Assembly: GCF_014297285.1 (NCBI RefSeq)
Contig: NZ_JACOQI010000019.1
Span: 1-60,670, forward strand
Length of the DNA: 60,670 nt
Source: Dysosmobacter segnis
Lineage (GTDB): Bacteria; Bacillota; Clostridia; Oscillospirales; Oscillospiraceae
Reading direction: 5' to 3'
How positions within the stretch are numbered: position 1 is the first letter of the stretch; the number at the start of each line of letters is the position of its first letter. Below are positions 16,627-23,711 of this stretch, piece after piece. The notes below the pieces were generated by a model. It worked only from the letters and a program-made list of their open reading frames with translations, was not told where the DNA came from and ran no database searches. The translations under genes were made by a program, and so were the position numbers.

Positions 16627-18390
16627 ATGCTGTCTCAATTTGTTATAAAGTGTTTGGATGAATTTGACCAGGGCACGGGGGACATTCAGTTTTCTGCTGT
16701 TCGATACTTCGAAATCGCCAGCGAGAATGCCAAAGAGGAAGAGGATAAGAAAGCCCTTAATGTTCTTAGTGGAGCCCTCTCCATGGGCTACAGCGACGAG
16801 AATGACAACTATGTTCCTCAAGCTGTTATGGCTGATGGACGAAGAACCTTTGCAATGGAGGACTTAGATGATAGTGGTATCGAAACCTTGAAGGAGACTC
16901 TTCCCCACTTTACATCAGCCTGGGTCAAGGCACAGCTCTCAGACATTATATGGGTCAGGACATGTGAGCAACCATTCGCGCAAACGGCGGTGGAAGAAAA
17001 TCTGCGGTTGTTTAATGAATCTTTTGATCCGAATGAATGGGTTGTTTGTTATCATGCAGTCAGAAGGGCTTTTCAGATTGCCCTAAAGCCTAAAATTAAA
17101 AATAATAGCTTTTCAACCGTGCTTCAACAGATCGATTCGGCAATACAGAAAATGGAGAATTGCAATGGTAGTTTTTTGCCATTAAAGTTGATAGAAATAG
17201 CTGTGCCGTATATATCGGAAGAGAAACAAAATCAGTATCTTATCTCGTGTCGAAAAATTTTTGATAAATCCATAGTGGATGCCACAACCGAACCTATTGT
17301 TAGATATTCTGTTGCCATTCAGTGTGAATTGCTCAAAAAGCTAAAGCGGCAAGGTGAGATTCACCCATTGCAATTAGAGTTGGCAAGGTACTACGAAAAA
17401 ATAGCAACAGAGTCGGCAAGACATCCTTACCAGGCAATTCAAATGCTGCTATGTGCGTACAGGCTGTATGACAGTAGACTAGATCGTGAAAAACGTCTTG
17501 ATTTACACGAAAAAATTGAAGAATTACAACACGCGGGATTGCATACAATGTCATCCATTCCCATTAAGTATGATCTTACCCCTATTCGCAGCCAGTTGGA
17601 TAGGCTTTTCCATGGACTTTCCCGTCAGGAGATGATTGTAGAATACGGGAGAATAGCCCTAATTTATAACATTGCAGATGTACGGCGAGGCGTTTTGGAA
17701 GACCGACGAAAAAATATGTTTTTGAACCTGTTGTCTAAGCGGATAATGGATGAAGAGGGGCGAGTCATAAAAATTATTCCCCCATTAGATTTTCATGAAC
17801 CCGAAAAGGATCCTAATTTGTTTCATGAACACATGGTAGCTTATGTGACAGACTGCAGGAATTTGGGAGAATCAATTTCACTTAGAATCGCCTATAGCTA
17901 CATTCAAAAGCAAGGCGGCATTGAAACTGGCGATCTGGATTTTTTGATTGACAATAATGCTATTATCCCAGATGACAGAAAAGAAATAATTAAACTGGGA
18001 TTGAGTATGGGGTTGAATAACGAAGTGTATGCAGCAATGCATATTCTCCTCCCGCAGACTGAAAATATAATTAGAAACTTGGCAAAGATGTGTGGAGACC
18101 CAATTACATATTTGAAAGAAGATGGGACAGAAGAATTTAAACCACTATCACAGCTATTAAATGCAGAAAATCTTAGAGAATCTTACGATGAAAATGTCCT
18201 TTTCACATTTGAAACCCTTCTGGATGAGCGAGGTGGACCAAATCTGCGTAATGAAAACGCCCATGGTATCCTATCACCTGCAAAGGGGAGTAGTGGTGCT
18301 GCCCTCTGCTTTCTTAGTCTACTGATTCGGTTTTTATCTTTATATTCCTGTGAATCTGCAGAGGTTCTTCATAAATTGCTGCAGAGGTAA
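16627..18390 (+). CDS. DUF4209/HEPN-like protein, candidate defence effector
   Basis: 587 residues from the ATG at 16627 (GGAGGGG upstream). The N-terminal 500 residues are helical with no motif I recognise, resembling the N-terminal domain usually paired with DUF4209. Near the C-terminus is LRNENAHG, with Arg541 and His546. This is the conserved RNxxxHG of DUF4209 and also fits the R-x4-H motif of HEPN ribonucleases. The gene is markedly more AT-rich than its neighbours and has its own promoter. It sits at the recombinase end of the island, the usual place for cargo. A role as an RNA-cleaving abortive-infection or toxin-like protein is inferred, not shown. Confidence 0.75.
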   Translation: MLSQFVIKCLDEFDQGTGDIQFSAVRYFEIASENAKEEEDKKALNVLSGALSMGYSDENDNYVPQAVMADGRRTFAMEDLDDSGIETLKETLPHFTSAWVKAQLSDIIWVRTCEQPFAQTAVEENLRLFNESFDPNEWVVCYHAVRRAFQIALKPKIKNNSFSTVLQQIDSAIQKMENCNGSFLPLKLIEIAVPYISEEKQNQYLISCRKIFDKSIVDATTEPIVRYSVAIQCELLKKLKRQGEIHPLQLELARYYEKIATESARHPYQAIQMLLCAYRLYDSRLDREKRLDLHEKIEELQHAGLHTMSSIPIKYDLTPIRSQLDRLFHGLSRQEMIVEYGRIALIYNIADVRRGVLEDRRKNMFLNLLSKRIMDEEGRVIKIIPPLDFHEPEKDPNLFHEHMVAYVTDCRNLGESISLRIAYSYIQKQGGIETGDLDFLIDNNAIIPDDRKEIIKLGLSMGLNNEVYAAMHILLPQTENIIRNLAKMCGDPITYLKEDGTEEFKPLSQLLNAENLRESYDENVLFTFETLLDERGGPNLRNENAHGILSPAKGSSGAALCFLSLLIRFLSLYSCESAEVLHKLLQR

Positions 18391-18517
18391 AGATTCAGTA
18401 TAGGTCTGTTTTGAATGTGCAAGTGGACTTTTCAATGAGACTGGAATGTACAACTTAAAATTTAAAAACCGTTGTAACACAAGACTTTCACCCTGCATCT
18501 TTTTCGTCAACACAAGG
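18391..18517. other. AT-rich gap at island edge
   Basis: 127 bp between the DUF4209 stop and the first repeat unit. I see no gene or clear signal. The right boundary of the recombinase island probably lies here or within the repeat that follows. Confidence 0.35.
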
Positions 18518-18695
18518 CAGAGTAAATCAGGACATCCGATTTGGATGCCCTGATTTTTTTATTAGACGAAAAGAACTCGATACCGACACTCATGCGCGAA
18601 GTGCATTTTAATCAGAGGTGAGGTAGGGTTCCTGCGAATTGCGGAACGCAATTCGCGGGATGCCGGGAAGCGGGTTCGAGCCTCGTAGCCCGCTC
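18518..18695 (+). repeat. 178-bp structured direct repeat, copy 1
   Basis: The unit begins with a rho-independent terminator (18525-18560). Then come a 6-bp stem with a GAA loop (18592-18606), a 13-bp stem with a GAA loop (18631-18659), and a T-arm-like stem-loop (GCGGG-TTCGAGC-CTCGT) ending in CCCGCTCCA. It reads like a small RNA gene closed by the terminator that opens copy 2. Only the 3' third resembles a tRNA; no acceptor 5' strand or anticodon arm could be found. Confidence 0.6.
18525..18560 (+). terminator. Terminator in repeat copy 1
   Basis: AATCAGG/CCTGATT and CATCC/GGATG stems with one internal mismatch, followed by a T-run. Confidence 0.75.
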
Positions 18696-18871
18696 CAGAG
18701 TAAATCAGGACATCCGATTTGGATGCCCTGATTTTTTGTCAGACGAAAAGAACTCGATACCGACACCCATGCGCGAAGCGCATTTCAAACAGAGGTGAGG
18801 CAGGGTTTCTGCGAATTGCGGAACGCAATTCGTGGGATGCCGGGAAGCGAGTTCGAGCCTCGTAGCCCGCT
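18696..18871 (+). repeat. 178-bp structured direct repeat, copy 2
   Basis: Nearly identical to copy 1 and directly adjoining it. The differences preserve pairing: the first GAA-loop stem changes G-U to G-C, the long GAA-loop stem changes G-C to G-U, and the T-arm-like stem changes G-U to A-U. A terminator (18703-18737) opens this copy, but the 3' end continues into unrelated sequence with no third terminator. Confidence 0.6.
18703..18737 (+). terminator. Terminator in repeat copy 2
   Basis: Same stem as in copy 1 with six T's. It would end an RNA of about 140-180 nt starting in copy 1. Confidence 0.75.
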
Positions 18872-18912
18872 AGCGGCGGTTCGTGTTGAAAAACGAAAGG
18901 AAACCCGCAAAG

Positions 18913-19027
18913 GTGTCCTCAGCAAATACCCCCTTCCCTGCGAAGGGAGATTCTACGTTTTTGCCGGAGCAAGGCAGCGAAAAATGCGTAATACGCTGAG
19001 GACCCCCGGCAGAGCCGGAGGTCCTCA
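18913..19027. other. Overlapping inverted repeats downstream of metQ
   Basis: GTCCTCAGC near 18915 can pair with GCTGAGGAC near 18994. The same GAGGACC also starts a compact hairpin with GGTCCTC (about 18997-19025, CCGGC/GCCGG core). On the minus strand the compact hairpin followed by GCGT-ATT-ACGC and ATTTTT can serve as the metQ terminator. No gene is present between 18872 and 19045. Confidence 0.45.
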
Positions 19028-19045
19028 TGATATAGGCTGGAAGAT

Positions 19046-19906
19046 TTAGTCAACGGCGATGACGGCACCGTCAAAGTTTTCGGCGATGTAGTTCTTCACG
19101 GCATCGGAGTGCAGGGCCTCGGCCAGAGCCTGGATGGCGGCGTTGTTCTCGTTGCCCTCTTTGCAGACCAGCACGTTCACATAGGGGGAGTCGGAGGATT
19201 CCAGAGCCAGAGCGTCCTCAACGGGGTTCAGACCGGCGCCCAGCGCATAGTTGGAGTTGATGACGGCGAGATCCACCTCGCTGGCGATGCTGGGGATGGT
19301 AGCGGCTTCCACCTCGGTGAAGGTCAGGTTCTTGGGATTCTCCACGATGTCCTTGGGGGTAGAGGAGAGGTTGGAGTCGTCAGCCAGCTTGATGAGACCC
19401 TGAGCTTCCAGCAGCAGAAGGGCACGGCCTTCGTTGGTGGCATCATTGGGGACGGCCACGGATGCGCCGTCAGGCAGGTTGTCCAGAGAGTCGGACTTGC
19501 CGGCGTAGATGCCCATGGGCTCGATGTGGACGCCGGTGACGCTCACCAGATGGGTGCCGCGGGTGGTGTTGAAGTCATCCAGATAAGGGACGTGCTGGAA
19601 GTAGTTGGCGTCCTCATCGCCGTCCTCCACGGCGGTATTGGGCACCACATAGTCGCTGTACTCGTGGATCTGCAGGTCGATGCCCTGCTCGGCCAGAATG
19701 GGTACGCACTGCTTCAGGATCTCGGCGTGGGGGGTGGGAGAGGCAGCTACGTTCAGAGTGACGGTCTCCTGGGGCTCCGCAGGCTGCTCGGTCTGCGCGT
19801 CATCGGTGGTGTCGGCCTTGGCAGAGTCATCGGACTTGCTGCCGCAGGCGGTGAGGGACAGGGCCAGCGTCAGGGCCAGCAGAGTGGCAAAAATCTTGTT
19901 TTTCAT
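19046..19906 (-). CDS. metQ: Methionine ABC transporter substrate-binding lipoprotein
   Basis: 286 residues. The signal peptide ends in a lipobox, SLTAC, with Cys21 as the lipid anchor. The body matches the NlpA/MetQ family (LNVAASPTPHAEIL, NYFQHVPYLDDF, AVPNDATNEGRALLLLE). It binds methionine outside the membrane and delivers it to MetI/MetN. The ATG at 19906 follows GGAGG by 8 bases. It is last in the metN-metI-metQ order, after a 115-bp gap. Confidence 0.92.
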   Translation of the reverse strand: MKNKIFATLLALTLALSLTACGSKSDDSAKADTTDDAQTEQPAEPQETVTLNVAASPTPHAEILKQCVPILAEQGIDLQIHEYSDYVVPNTAVEDGDEDANYFQHVPYLDDFNTTRGTHLVSVTGVHIEPMGIYAGKSDSLDNLPDGASVAVPNDATNEGRALLLLEAQGLIKLADDSNLSSTPKDIVENPKNLTFTEVEAATIPSIASEVDLAVINSNYALGAGLNPVEDALALESSDSPYVNVLVCKEGNENNAAIQALAEALHSDAVKNYIAENFDGAVIAVD

Positions 19907-20021
19907 GTTCTTTTCCTCCAATGAATATCAGAATTGATGAATTTTATATTTCAAGCGCTTGCCGGAATACCCTTGTGCACATAGGGGGACAGGCGATGAA
20001 AACAAATGAAATGCGGGGGAC

Positions 20022-20759
20022 TTACTTGGTGTGGGCCAGACGGGAGAGCAGGTCGAAGGCGGTGAGTTTGCCTGCGCCGGTATCCAGCCGTTTGTCGATC
20101 TTCTTGGACAGCCAGCCGAACAGGGACTGAACAATCTGCACCATGATGATCAGGATGACCACCGTTACCCACATCACCGAGGTGATGAACCGCTGGTGAC
20201 CGTACCGCACGGCGATATCGCCCAGACCGCCGGCGCCTACGGTACCGGCAATGGCGGTGTAGCCCAAAATAGTTACGATGGAAATGGCTCCGCCTAATAC
20301 CAGAGAGGGCTTGGCCTCCGGCAGATAGACCTTCCGGATGATCTGGCAGGTGGACGCGCCCATGGACTGAGCGGCCTCCACCACGCCGGCGTCTACCTCT
20401 GCCAGAGAGGTTTCCACCATGCGGGCGATGAAGGGGGCGGCGGAGACCACCAGAGGCACGATGGCGCCCTTGACGCCAATCTTGGTACCCACCACCAGCT
20501 TGGTGAAGGGCATGATGGCCACCATCAGGATGATAAAGGGCACGGAGCGGCCGATGTTGACGATCCAGCCTAAGATCTGATTCACGGTTTTGCTGGGGCA
20601 GATGCCGTGGGGCTGGGTAACGGTGAGGGCAACGCCCAGAGGCAATCCCAGCAGATAGGCGAACAGGGTGGAGATCAGCACCATCACCAGCGTATCCCGG
20701 GTGCCGGTGAGCAGGATGCCGCCGTATTCCGACCAGAATGCAGAAATGACCTCAAGCAT
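20022..20759 (-). CDS. metI: Methionine ABC transporter permease
   Basis: 245 residues with about five membrane segments and the EAA-type cytoplasmic loop (EVDAGVVEAAQSMGASTCQIIRKVYLPEA). It forms the channel of the MetNIQ importer. The ATG at 20759 has GGAGGTGG upstream and lies 8 bp inside the 3' end of metN, so the two are translationally coupled. Confidence 0.92.
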   Translation of the reverse strand: MLEVISAFWSEYGGILLTGTRDTLVMVLISTLFAYLLGLPLGVALTVTQPHGICPSKTVNQILGWIVNIGRSVPFIILMVAIMPFTKLVVGTKIGVKGAIVPLVVSAAPFIARMVETSLAEVDAGVVEAAQSMGASTCQIIRKVYLPEAKPSLVLGGAISIVTILGYTAIAGTVGAGGLGDIAVRYGHQRFITSVMWVTVVILIIMVQIVQSLFGWLSKKIDKRLDTGAGKLTAFDLLSRLAHTK

Positions 20760-21795
20760 GATACTCCACCTCCTCTGCGGTGATATTGGGTTGGGAACGG
20801 ATGTAGCTCAGAGCCTTGGCAGCCTCGTTGGGATCGTCCGGCAAAAGCAGGAGCATGGTGCCGAAGGCCTTGCCGTCGATATTCCGGGTGTCAGCGCCCA
20901 GAATGTTGACTTTGACGCCGCACTCGATCGCCAGCGAGGCGATAAGGGGATCGTAGACCGTGCCGCCGTTGAAGGAGACCCGGACGGCCCGGGTGCCTGC
21001 GGGGTACTGCTTAGCGCTGACGCCGCCGGGATACACCAGACGGCGGGCCGCGTCGGTGGCGGGATGGGCGAAGATGTCCTCCACCCGGCCTTCCTCGGCC
21101 ACCTCGCCGCCGTCCAAAATGGCGACGCGGGTGCAGATCTCCTCGATAACGCTCATCTGGTGGGTGATGATGACCACCGTGACCCCCAGTTTTTGGTTCA
21201 GCTCCTTCAAAAGCGCGAGGATGGAATTGGTGGTGGTGGGGTCCAGAGCGGAGGTGGCCTCATCGCAGAGAAGCACCTTCGGGTCCGTAGCCAGCGCCCG
21301 GGCGATGGCCACCCGCTGCTTCTGACCGCCGGAGAGCTGGGCGGGATAGGCACTTGCCTTTTCCTTCAGACCCACCAGATCCAGCAGTTCCAGCGCCTTT
21401 TTCTCGGCCTGAGCCTTGGGTACACCGGAAAGCTCCATGGGGAAGCAGACATTTTTCAGACAGGTCCGCTGCATCAGCAGGTTGAAGCCCTGAAAGATCA
21501 TGCTGATCTTTTTCCGGGCCTGCCGCAGCTCTTGGGGGGAGACGGTACGCATACAGGACTTGCCGTCCGCCTGCTTCTCCATCCAAGTCAGCTTCTGACC
21601 GTTGACGGTGATGCTGCCGCTGGTAGGCCGCTCTAAAAGGTTGATGCAGCGGACCAGCGTGGACTTTCCCGCACCGGAGAAGCCGATAATGCCGAAGATC
21701 TCGCCGTCTCCGATTTCAAGGGAGACGTCCTTGACGGCGTGGACCCCATCGCCGGTATCTCCAAAGGTCTTGCTGATATGTTCCAGCTTGATCAT
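20752..21795 (-). CDS. metN: Methionine ABC transporter ATP-binding protein
   Basis: 347 residues. Walker A GFSGAGKST (38-46), signature LSGGQKQR, Walker B LLCDEATSALD, and a C-terminal NIL domain (about 270-345) that binds methionine and inhibits transport in the E. coli homologue. The ATG at 21795 has AAGGA upstream; longer frames run back into the leader terminator. It is preceded by a methionine-rich leader peptide and an intrinsic terminator, which implies control by methionine supply. Confidence 0.93.
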   Translation of the reverse strand: MIKLEHISKTFGDTGDGVHAVKDVSLEIGDGEIFGIIGFSGAGKSTLVRCINLLERPTSGSITVNGQKLTWMEKQADGKSCMRTVSPQELRQARKKISMIFQGFNLLMQRTCLKNVCFPMELSGVPKAQAEKKALELLDLVGLKEKASAYPAQLSGGQKQRVAIARALATDPKVLLCDEATSALDPTTTNSILALLKELNQKLGVTVVIITHQMSVIEEICTRVAILDGGEVAEEGRVEDIFAHPATDAARRLVYPGGVSAKQYPAGTRAVRVSFNGGTVYDPLIASLAIECGVKVNILGADTRNIDGKAFGTMLLLLPDDPNEAAKALSYIRSQPNITAEEVEYHA

Positions 21796-21819
21796 AATAT
21801 CCTTCTTTCGTTGCTGCGA

Positions 21820-21858
21820 AAATAAAGAGGGCGGAAAGCGTCGCCGCTTTCCGCCCTT
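21820..21858 (-). terminator. Attenuator terminator upstream of metN
   Basis: On the minus strand GGGCGGAAAGCG pairs perfectly with CGCTTTCCGCCC (12 bp, 4-base loop) and is followed by TCTTTATTTT. It lies between the leader peptide stop (21875) and the metN start (21795), so readthrough is needed for expression. Confidence 0.85.
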
Positions 21859-21874
21859 CTGAACAGCATAACTG

Positions 21875-21979
21875 TTACACACAGGAGAGGTTTTTCGCGG
21901 AGGCGCACAAAGGCTTGGGCATGGTCATCATCCCCATGTCCATCATGCACATCATCATACCAAAGCGAGTTACAATCAT
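21875..21979 (-). CDS. Methionine-rich leader peptide of metNIQ
   Basis: 34 codons beginning ATG at 21979 with AAGGAG upstream. Ten codons are Met, nine of them within codons 8-20 (pattern MMMCMMDMGMMTM). The stop is 17 bp before the attenuator stem. The position between a good promoter and an intrinsic terminator is that of a classical amino-acid attenuator peptide: scarcity of charged Met-tRNA would stall ribosomes over the Met codons and alter RNA folding. The Shine-Dalgarno region (GGAGACGCAC) can pair at nine of ten positions with codons 25-28 (plus-strand 21899-21908), an alternative fold that a moving ribosome would break. Confidence 0.8.
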   Translation of the reverse strand: MIVTRFGMMMCMMDMGMMTMPKPLCASAKNLSCV

Positions 21980-22033
21980 GTTGGTGCGTCTCCTTTCCGT
22001 CCCCGGTGTTCGGGTTCCGTTTTCGATGGGCAT

Positions 22034-22062
22034 AGCGTAGCACTGTTGACCGTCCCTGTCAA
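22034..22062 (-). promoter_or_regulatory. Promoter of the metNIQ operon
   Basis: On the minus strand TTGACA (22062-22057), a 17-bp spacer and TACGCT (22039-22034). Transcription would start near 22027, giving a leader of about 230 nt. Confidence 0.75.
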
Positions 22063-22159
22063 CGGGGAAAATTATTTTTGGAAAAACCGCAGAAAATCGG
22101 CAGGGTCAGCAAAAAATGTTTTGTGCAAATATCAGCTATACTTTGAACTGGCATAGCGA

Positions 22160-22213
22160 ATATGAGATAATTGAACGGGAACAGACCGGGACGCTGTCAG
22201 CAGTCCCGGCCTG
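22160..22213. terminator. Hairpin with T-run
   Basis: CCGGGAC pairs with GTCCCGG and is followed by CCTGTTTTTC on the plus strand. No plus-strand gene precedes it; it may shield metNIQ from antisense transcription. Confidence 0.5.
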
Positions 22214-22240
22214 TTTTTCGATTAAGACAAAATGGCATTT

Positions 22241-22300
22241 GCACTCCGGACCGGCCCCATCCGGTCCGGAGTGCGGCGGAGACCTGCGGATCTCCGGCGG
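22241..22300. terminator. Strong hairpin downstream of flavodoxin gene
   Basis: GCACTCCGGACCGG and its exact complement (14 bp) enclose a 6-base loop, with a second small stem (CGGAGA/TCTCCG) beside it. On the minus strand it lies beyond the flavodoxin stop and probably ends that transcript. Confidence 0.6.
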
Positions 22301-22304
22301 GGAA

Positions 22305-22385
22305 AAAGGAAAGATAGGAAAGATAAAAATAGGAAGATAAGGTTTCAGGAAAGATTAGGAAATAAGGAAAGATATAAAAATAGAG
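22305..22385. repeat. Polypurine tract with repeated GGAAAGAT
   Basis: About 80 bp almost free of C on the plus strand, with AGGAAAGAT/AGGAAGAT repeated several times. On the minus strand it is a pyrimidine-rich 3' untranslated stretch just after the flavodoxin stop. Confidence 0.5.
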
Positions 22386-22398
22386 GTGTGTTGAAGGT

Positions 22399-22824
22399 TC
22401 ATTCCGCCAGCAGCTTGCCCATGGCGCGGCAGGCTTCCAGTGTATCGCCGTCAGGGGCTTCCTGACAGATGATGCTTTCACAGACCAAGTTGATTCCGGC
22501 GTCATCACAGTCCTTTTCCCAGGACCGCATCCATTCGCCGTCGCCCCAGCCGTAGGAGCCGAACAGCGCCACCTTCTTGCCGCTTAAGTGGCTCTTGCAG
22601 GCGGAGAACATAGGCTCAAACTCCATTTCCTCCAGTACCTCAGAACCCATAGCGGGGCATCCGAAGGCCACGGCATCCACGCCGCTGAAGGTGGAAGCGT
22701 CCACCTGTGCGGCTTCTAACAGGGCGGCTTCGGCTCCGGCACTCTTCATGCCCTCCAGAACGGCCTCCGCCATCTGCTTGGTGTTGCCGGTGCCGCTCCA
22801 ATAAATCACTGCGGTTTTCTTCAT
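22399..22824 (-). CDS. Short-chain flavodoxin
   Basis: 141 residues. The FMN phosphate-binding loop SGTGNTKQM is at 10-18, and the family continues with FGCPAMGSEVLEE and FGSYGWGDGEWM. It is an electron carrier that replaces ferredoxin, classically under low iron. The ATG at 22824 follows AAGGAG. It is downstream of a DUF3793 gene and an AraC regulator whose leaders share a GGTTAGATA motif. Confidence 0.9.
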   Translation of the reverse strand: MKKTAVIYWSGTGNTKQMAEAVLEGMKSAGAEAALLEAAQVDASTFSGVDAVAFGCPAMGSEVLEEMEFEPMFSACKSHLSGKKVALFGSYGWGDGEWMRSWEKDCDDAGINLVCESIICQEAPDGDTLEACRAMGKLLAE

Positions 22825-22871
22825 CGTAAAAATCTCCTTTCTTGCGGGATCGGTCATTGACCGTTGGTATA

Positions 22872-23423
22872 TCAGACTGCGACGGCCAACTGGTCAATGC
22901 CGGAACCGGCACGCCAGAGGGCGCAGTAGATATCGGTGCATTTGCGGAACTTATCAAACAACCGCCGGGCCAGCGCCTCGTCACCGTAAACCTTCCAGAG
23001 ACCGGCGCACTTGTAATTGACGGCGTGATTTTCGATGAAGCCCCGCACATCCTGAGGCGGATAGCTGAGAAACAGCCCTACCTCGTGGGGAAATTCGCCC
23101 CCGGAGCGGAAGCGCTTGGCCAGATAGGCCACGCACTGCTCACTGCTTTTACCGGAATACCCGGCATCTGCCAGCAGTGCTTCCGCCAACTGGTCCTTCA
23201 GGTCCACCCGCAGCTCAGCGGGACGGTAGAGGTACAGCAGCGCGGTGTGGCCCTGATAGCGCAGAGGCAGCAGCCGCAGGCCCTTTGGGACCAGAATTCG
23301 ATTCAACTCCCTGATCTCCGCCGTCAGCTCTGACAGAGAGGTGAACGGCGCGGGGAAGATGGTGCCGGTTTTGATCCCGGCCAGAGTCGGTGCGCATTGC
23401 CGCACCAGATTTTCCTCAGACAT
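22872..23423 (-). CDS. DUF3793 family protein
   Basis: 183 residues matching the DUF3793 layout: an N-terminal CAPTLAGIKTGTIF, then LYLYRP, LAKRF, FPHEVGLFLSYPPQDVRGFI, and YKCAGLWKVYGDE. The function is unknown, but the family is typical of Clostridia and often sits next to flavodoxin genes linked to iron or heme status. The ATG at 23423 follows AAGGAGG. It is 47 bp upstream of the flavodoxin and probably in one operon with it. Confidence 0.85.
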   Translation of the reverse strand: MSEENLVRQCAPTLAGIKTGTIFPAPFTSLSELTAEIRELNRILVPKGLRLLPLRYQGHTALLYLYRPAELRVDLKDQLAEALLADAGYSGKSSEQCVAYLAKRFRSGGEFPHEVGLFLSYPPQDVRGFIENHAVNYKCAGLWKVYGDEALARRLFDKFRKCTDIYCALWRAGSGIDQLAVAV

Positions 23424-23521
23424 ACCGTGACCTCCTTGCTTGCTCGGACTGCTAACGGCGGTTCTCACGGCACAAGCGGCACGCCGGTGTGAGAAGCGTC
23501 CGCCTGTGCGGTGATGATTGT

Positions 23522-23538
23522 GGTTAGATAACCTTAAC
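23522..23538 (-). promoter_or_regulatory. Candidate operator GGTTAGATAACC upstream of DUF3793-flavodoxin
   Basis: The near-perfect palindrome GGTTA-GA-TAACC is followed by TTAAC, about 100 bp before the DUF3793 start. It shares GGTTAGATA with the site before the AraC gene at 24750 and recalls the GGTTAG half-site of DtxR/IdeR-type iron boxes. Confidence 0.45.
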
Positions 23539-23592
23539 TGCTGGGGAAGGAAAAGTGAAGCTTGACCCCTGTGACTGTATCTTATCAAAAGC

Positions 23593-23633
23593 TTGGAGCC
23601 GTATCCGCTCCAAAACGTCGGGTACGGCTCCAA
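23593..23633. repeat. 11-bp inverted repeat with 19-bp loop
   Basis: TTGGAGCCGTA and TACGGCTCCAA pair perfectly. The stem lies in the leader of the DUF3793-flavodoxin operon. Its role is unknown. Confidence 0.5.
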
Positions 23634-23667
23634 AACAGTGAATGTGGCAAAATAATCCTGAACAGAA

Positions 23668-23698
23668 GAAGCGGAAGTCCATGTCAGACTTCCGCTCC
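23668..23698 (-). terminator. Terminator of the AraC-family gene
   Basis: A perfect 9-bp stem (GCGGAAGTC/GACTTCCGC) with a T-rich tail (TTCTTCTG) on the minus strand, 14 bp after the AraC stop codon. Confidence 0.75.
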
Positions 23699-23711
23699 TG
23701 TATGATTGCGG

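Noticed and set aside
18592..18694. Complete tRNA gene in the 178-bp repeat
   Set aside because: Only a T-arm-like stem and CCA-like end fit; no matching 5' acceptor strand, D-arm or anticodon arm.
18518..18871. CRISPR array
   Set aside because: Only two long adjoining copies with no spacers; no cas genes in the window.
21795..22062. SAM (S-box) riboswitch before metN
   Set aside because: No S-box core seen; the leader instead holds a Met-rich ORF and terminator.
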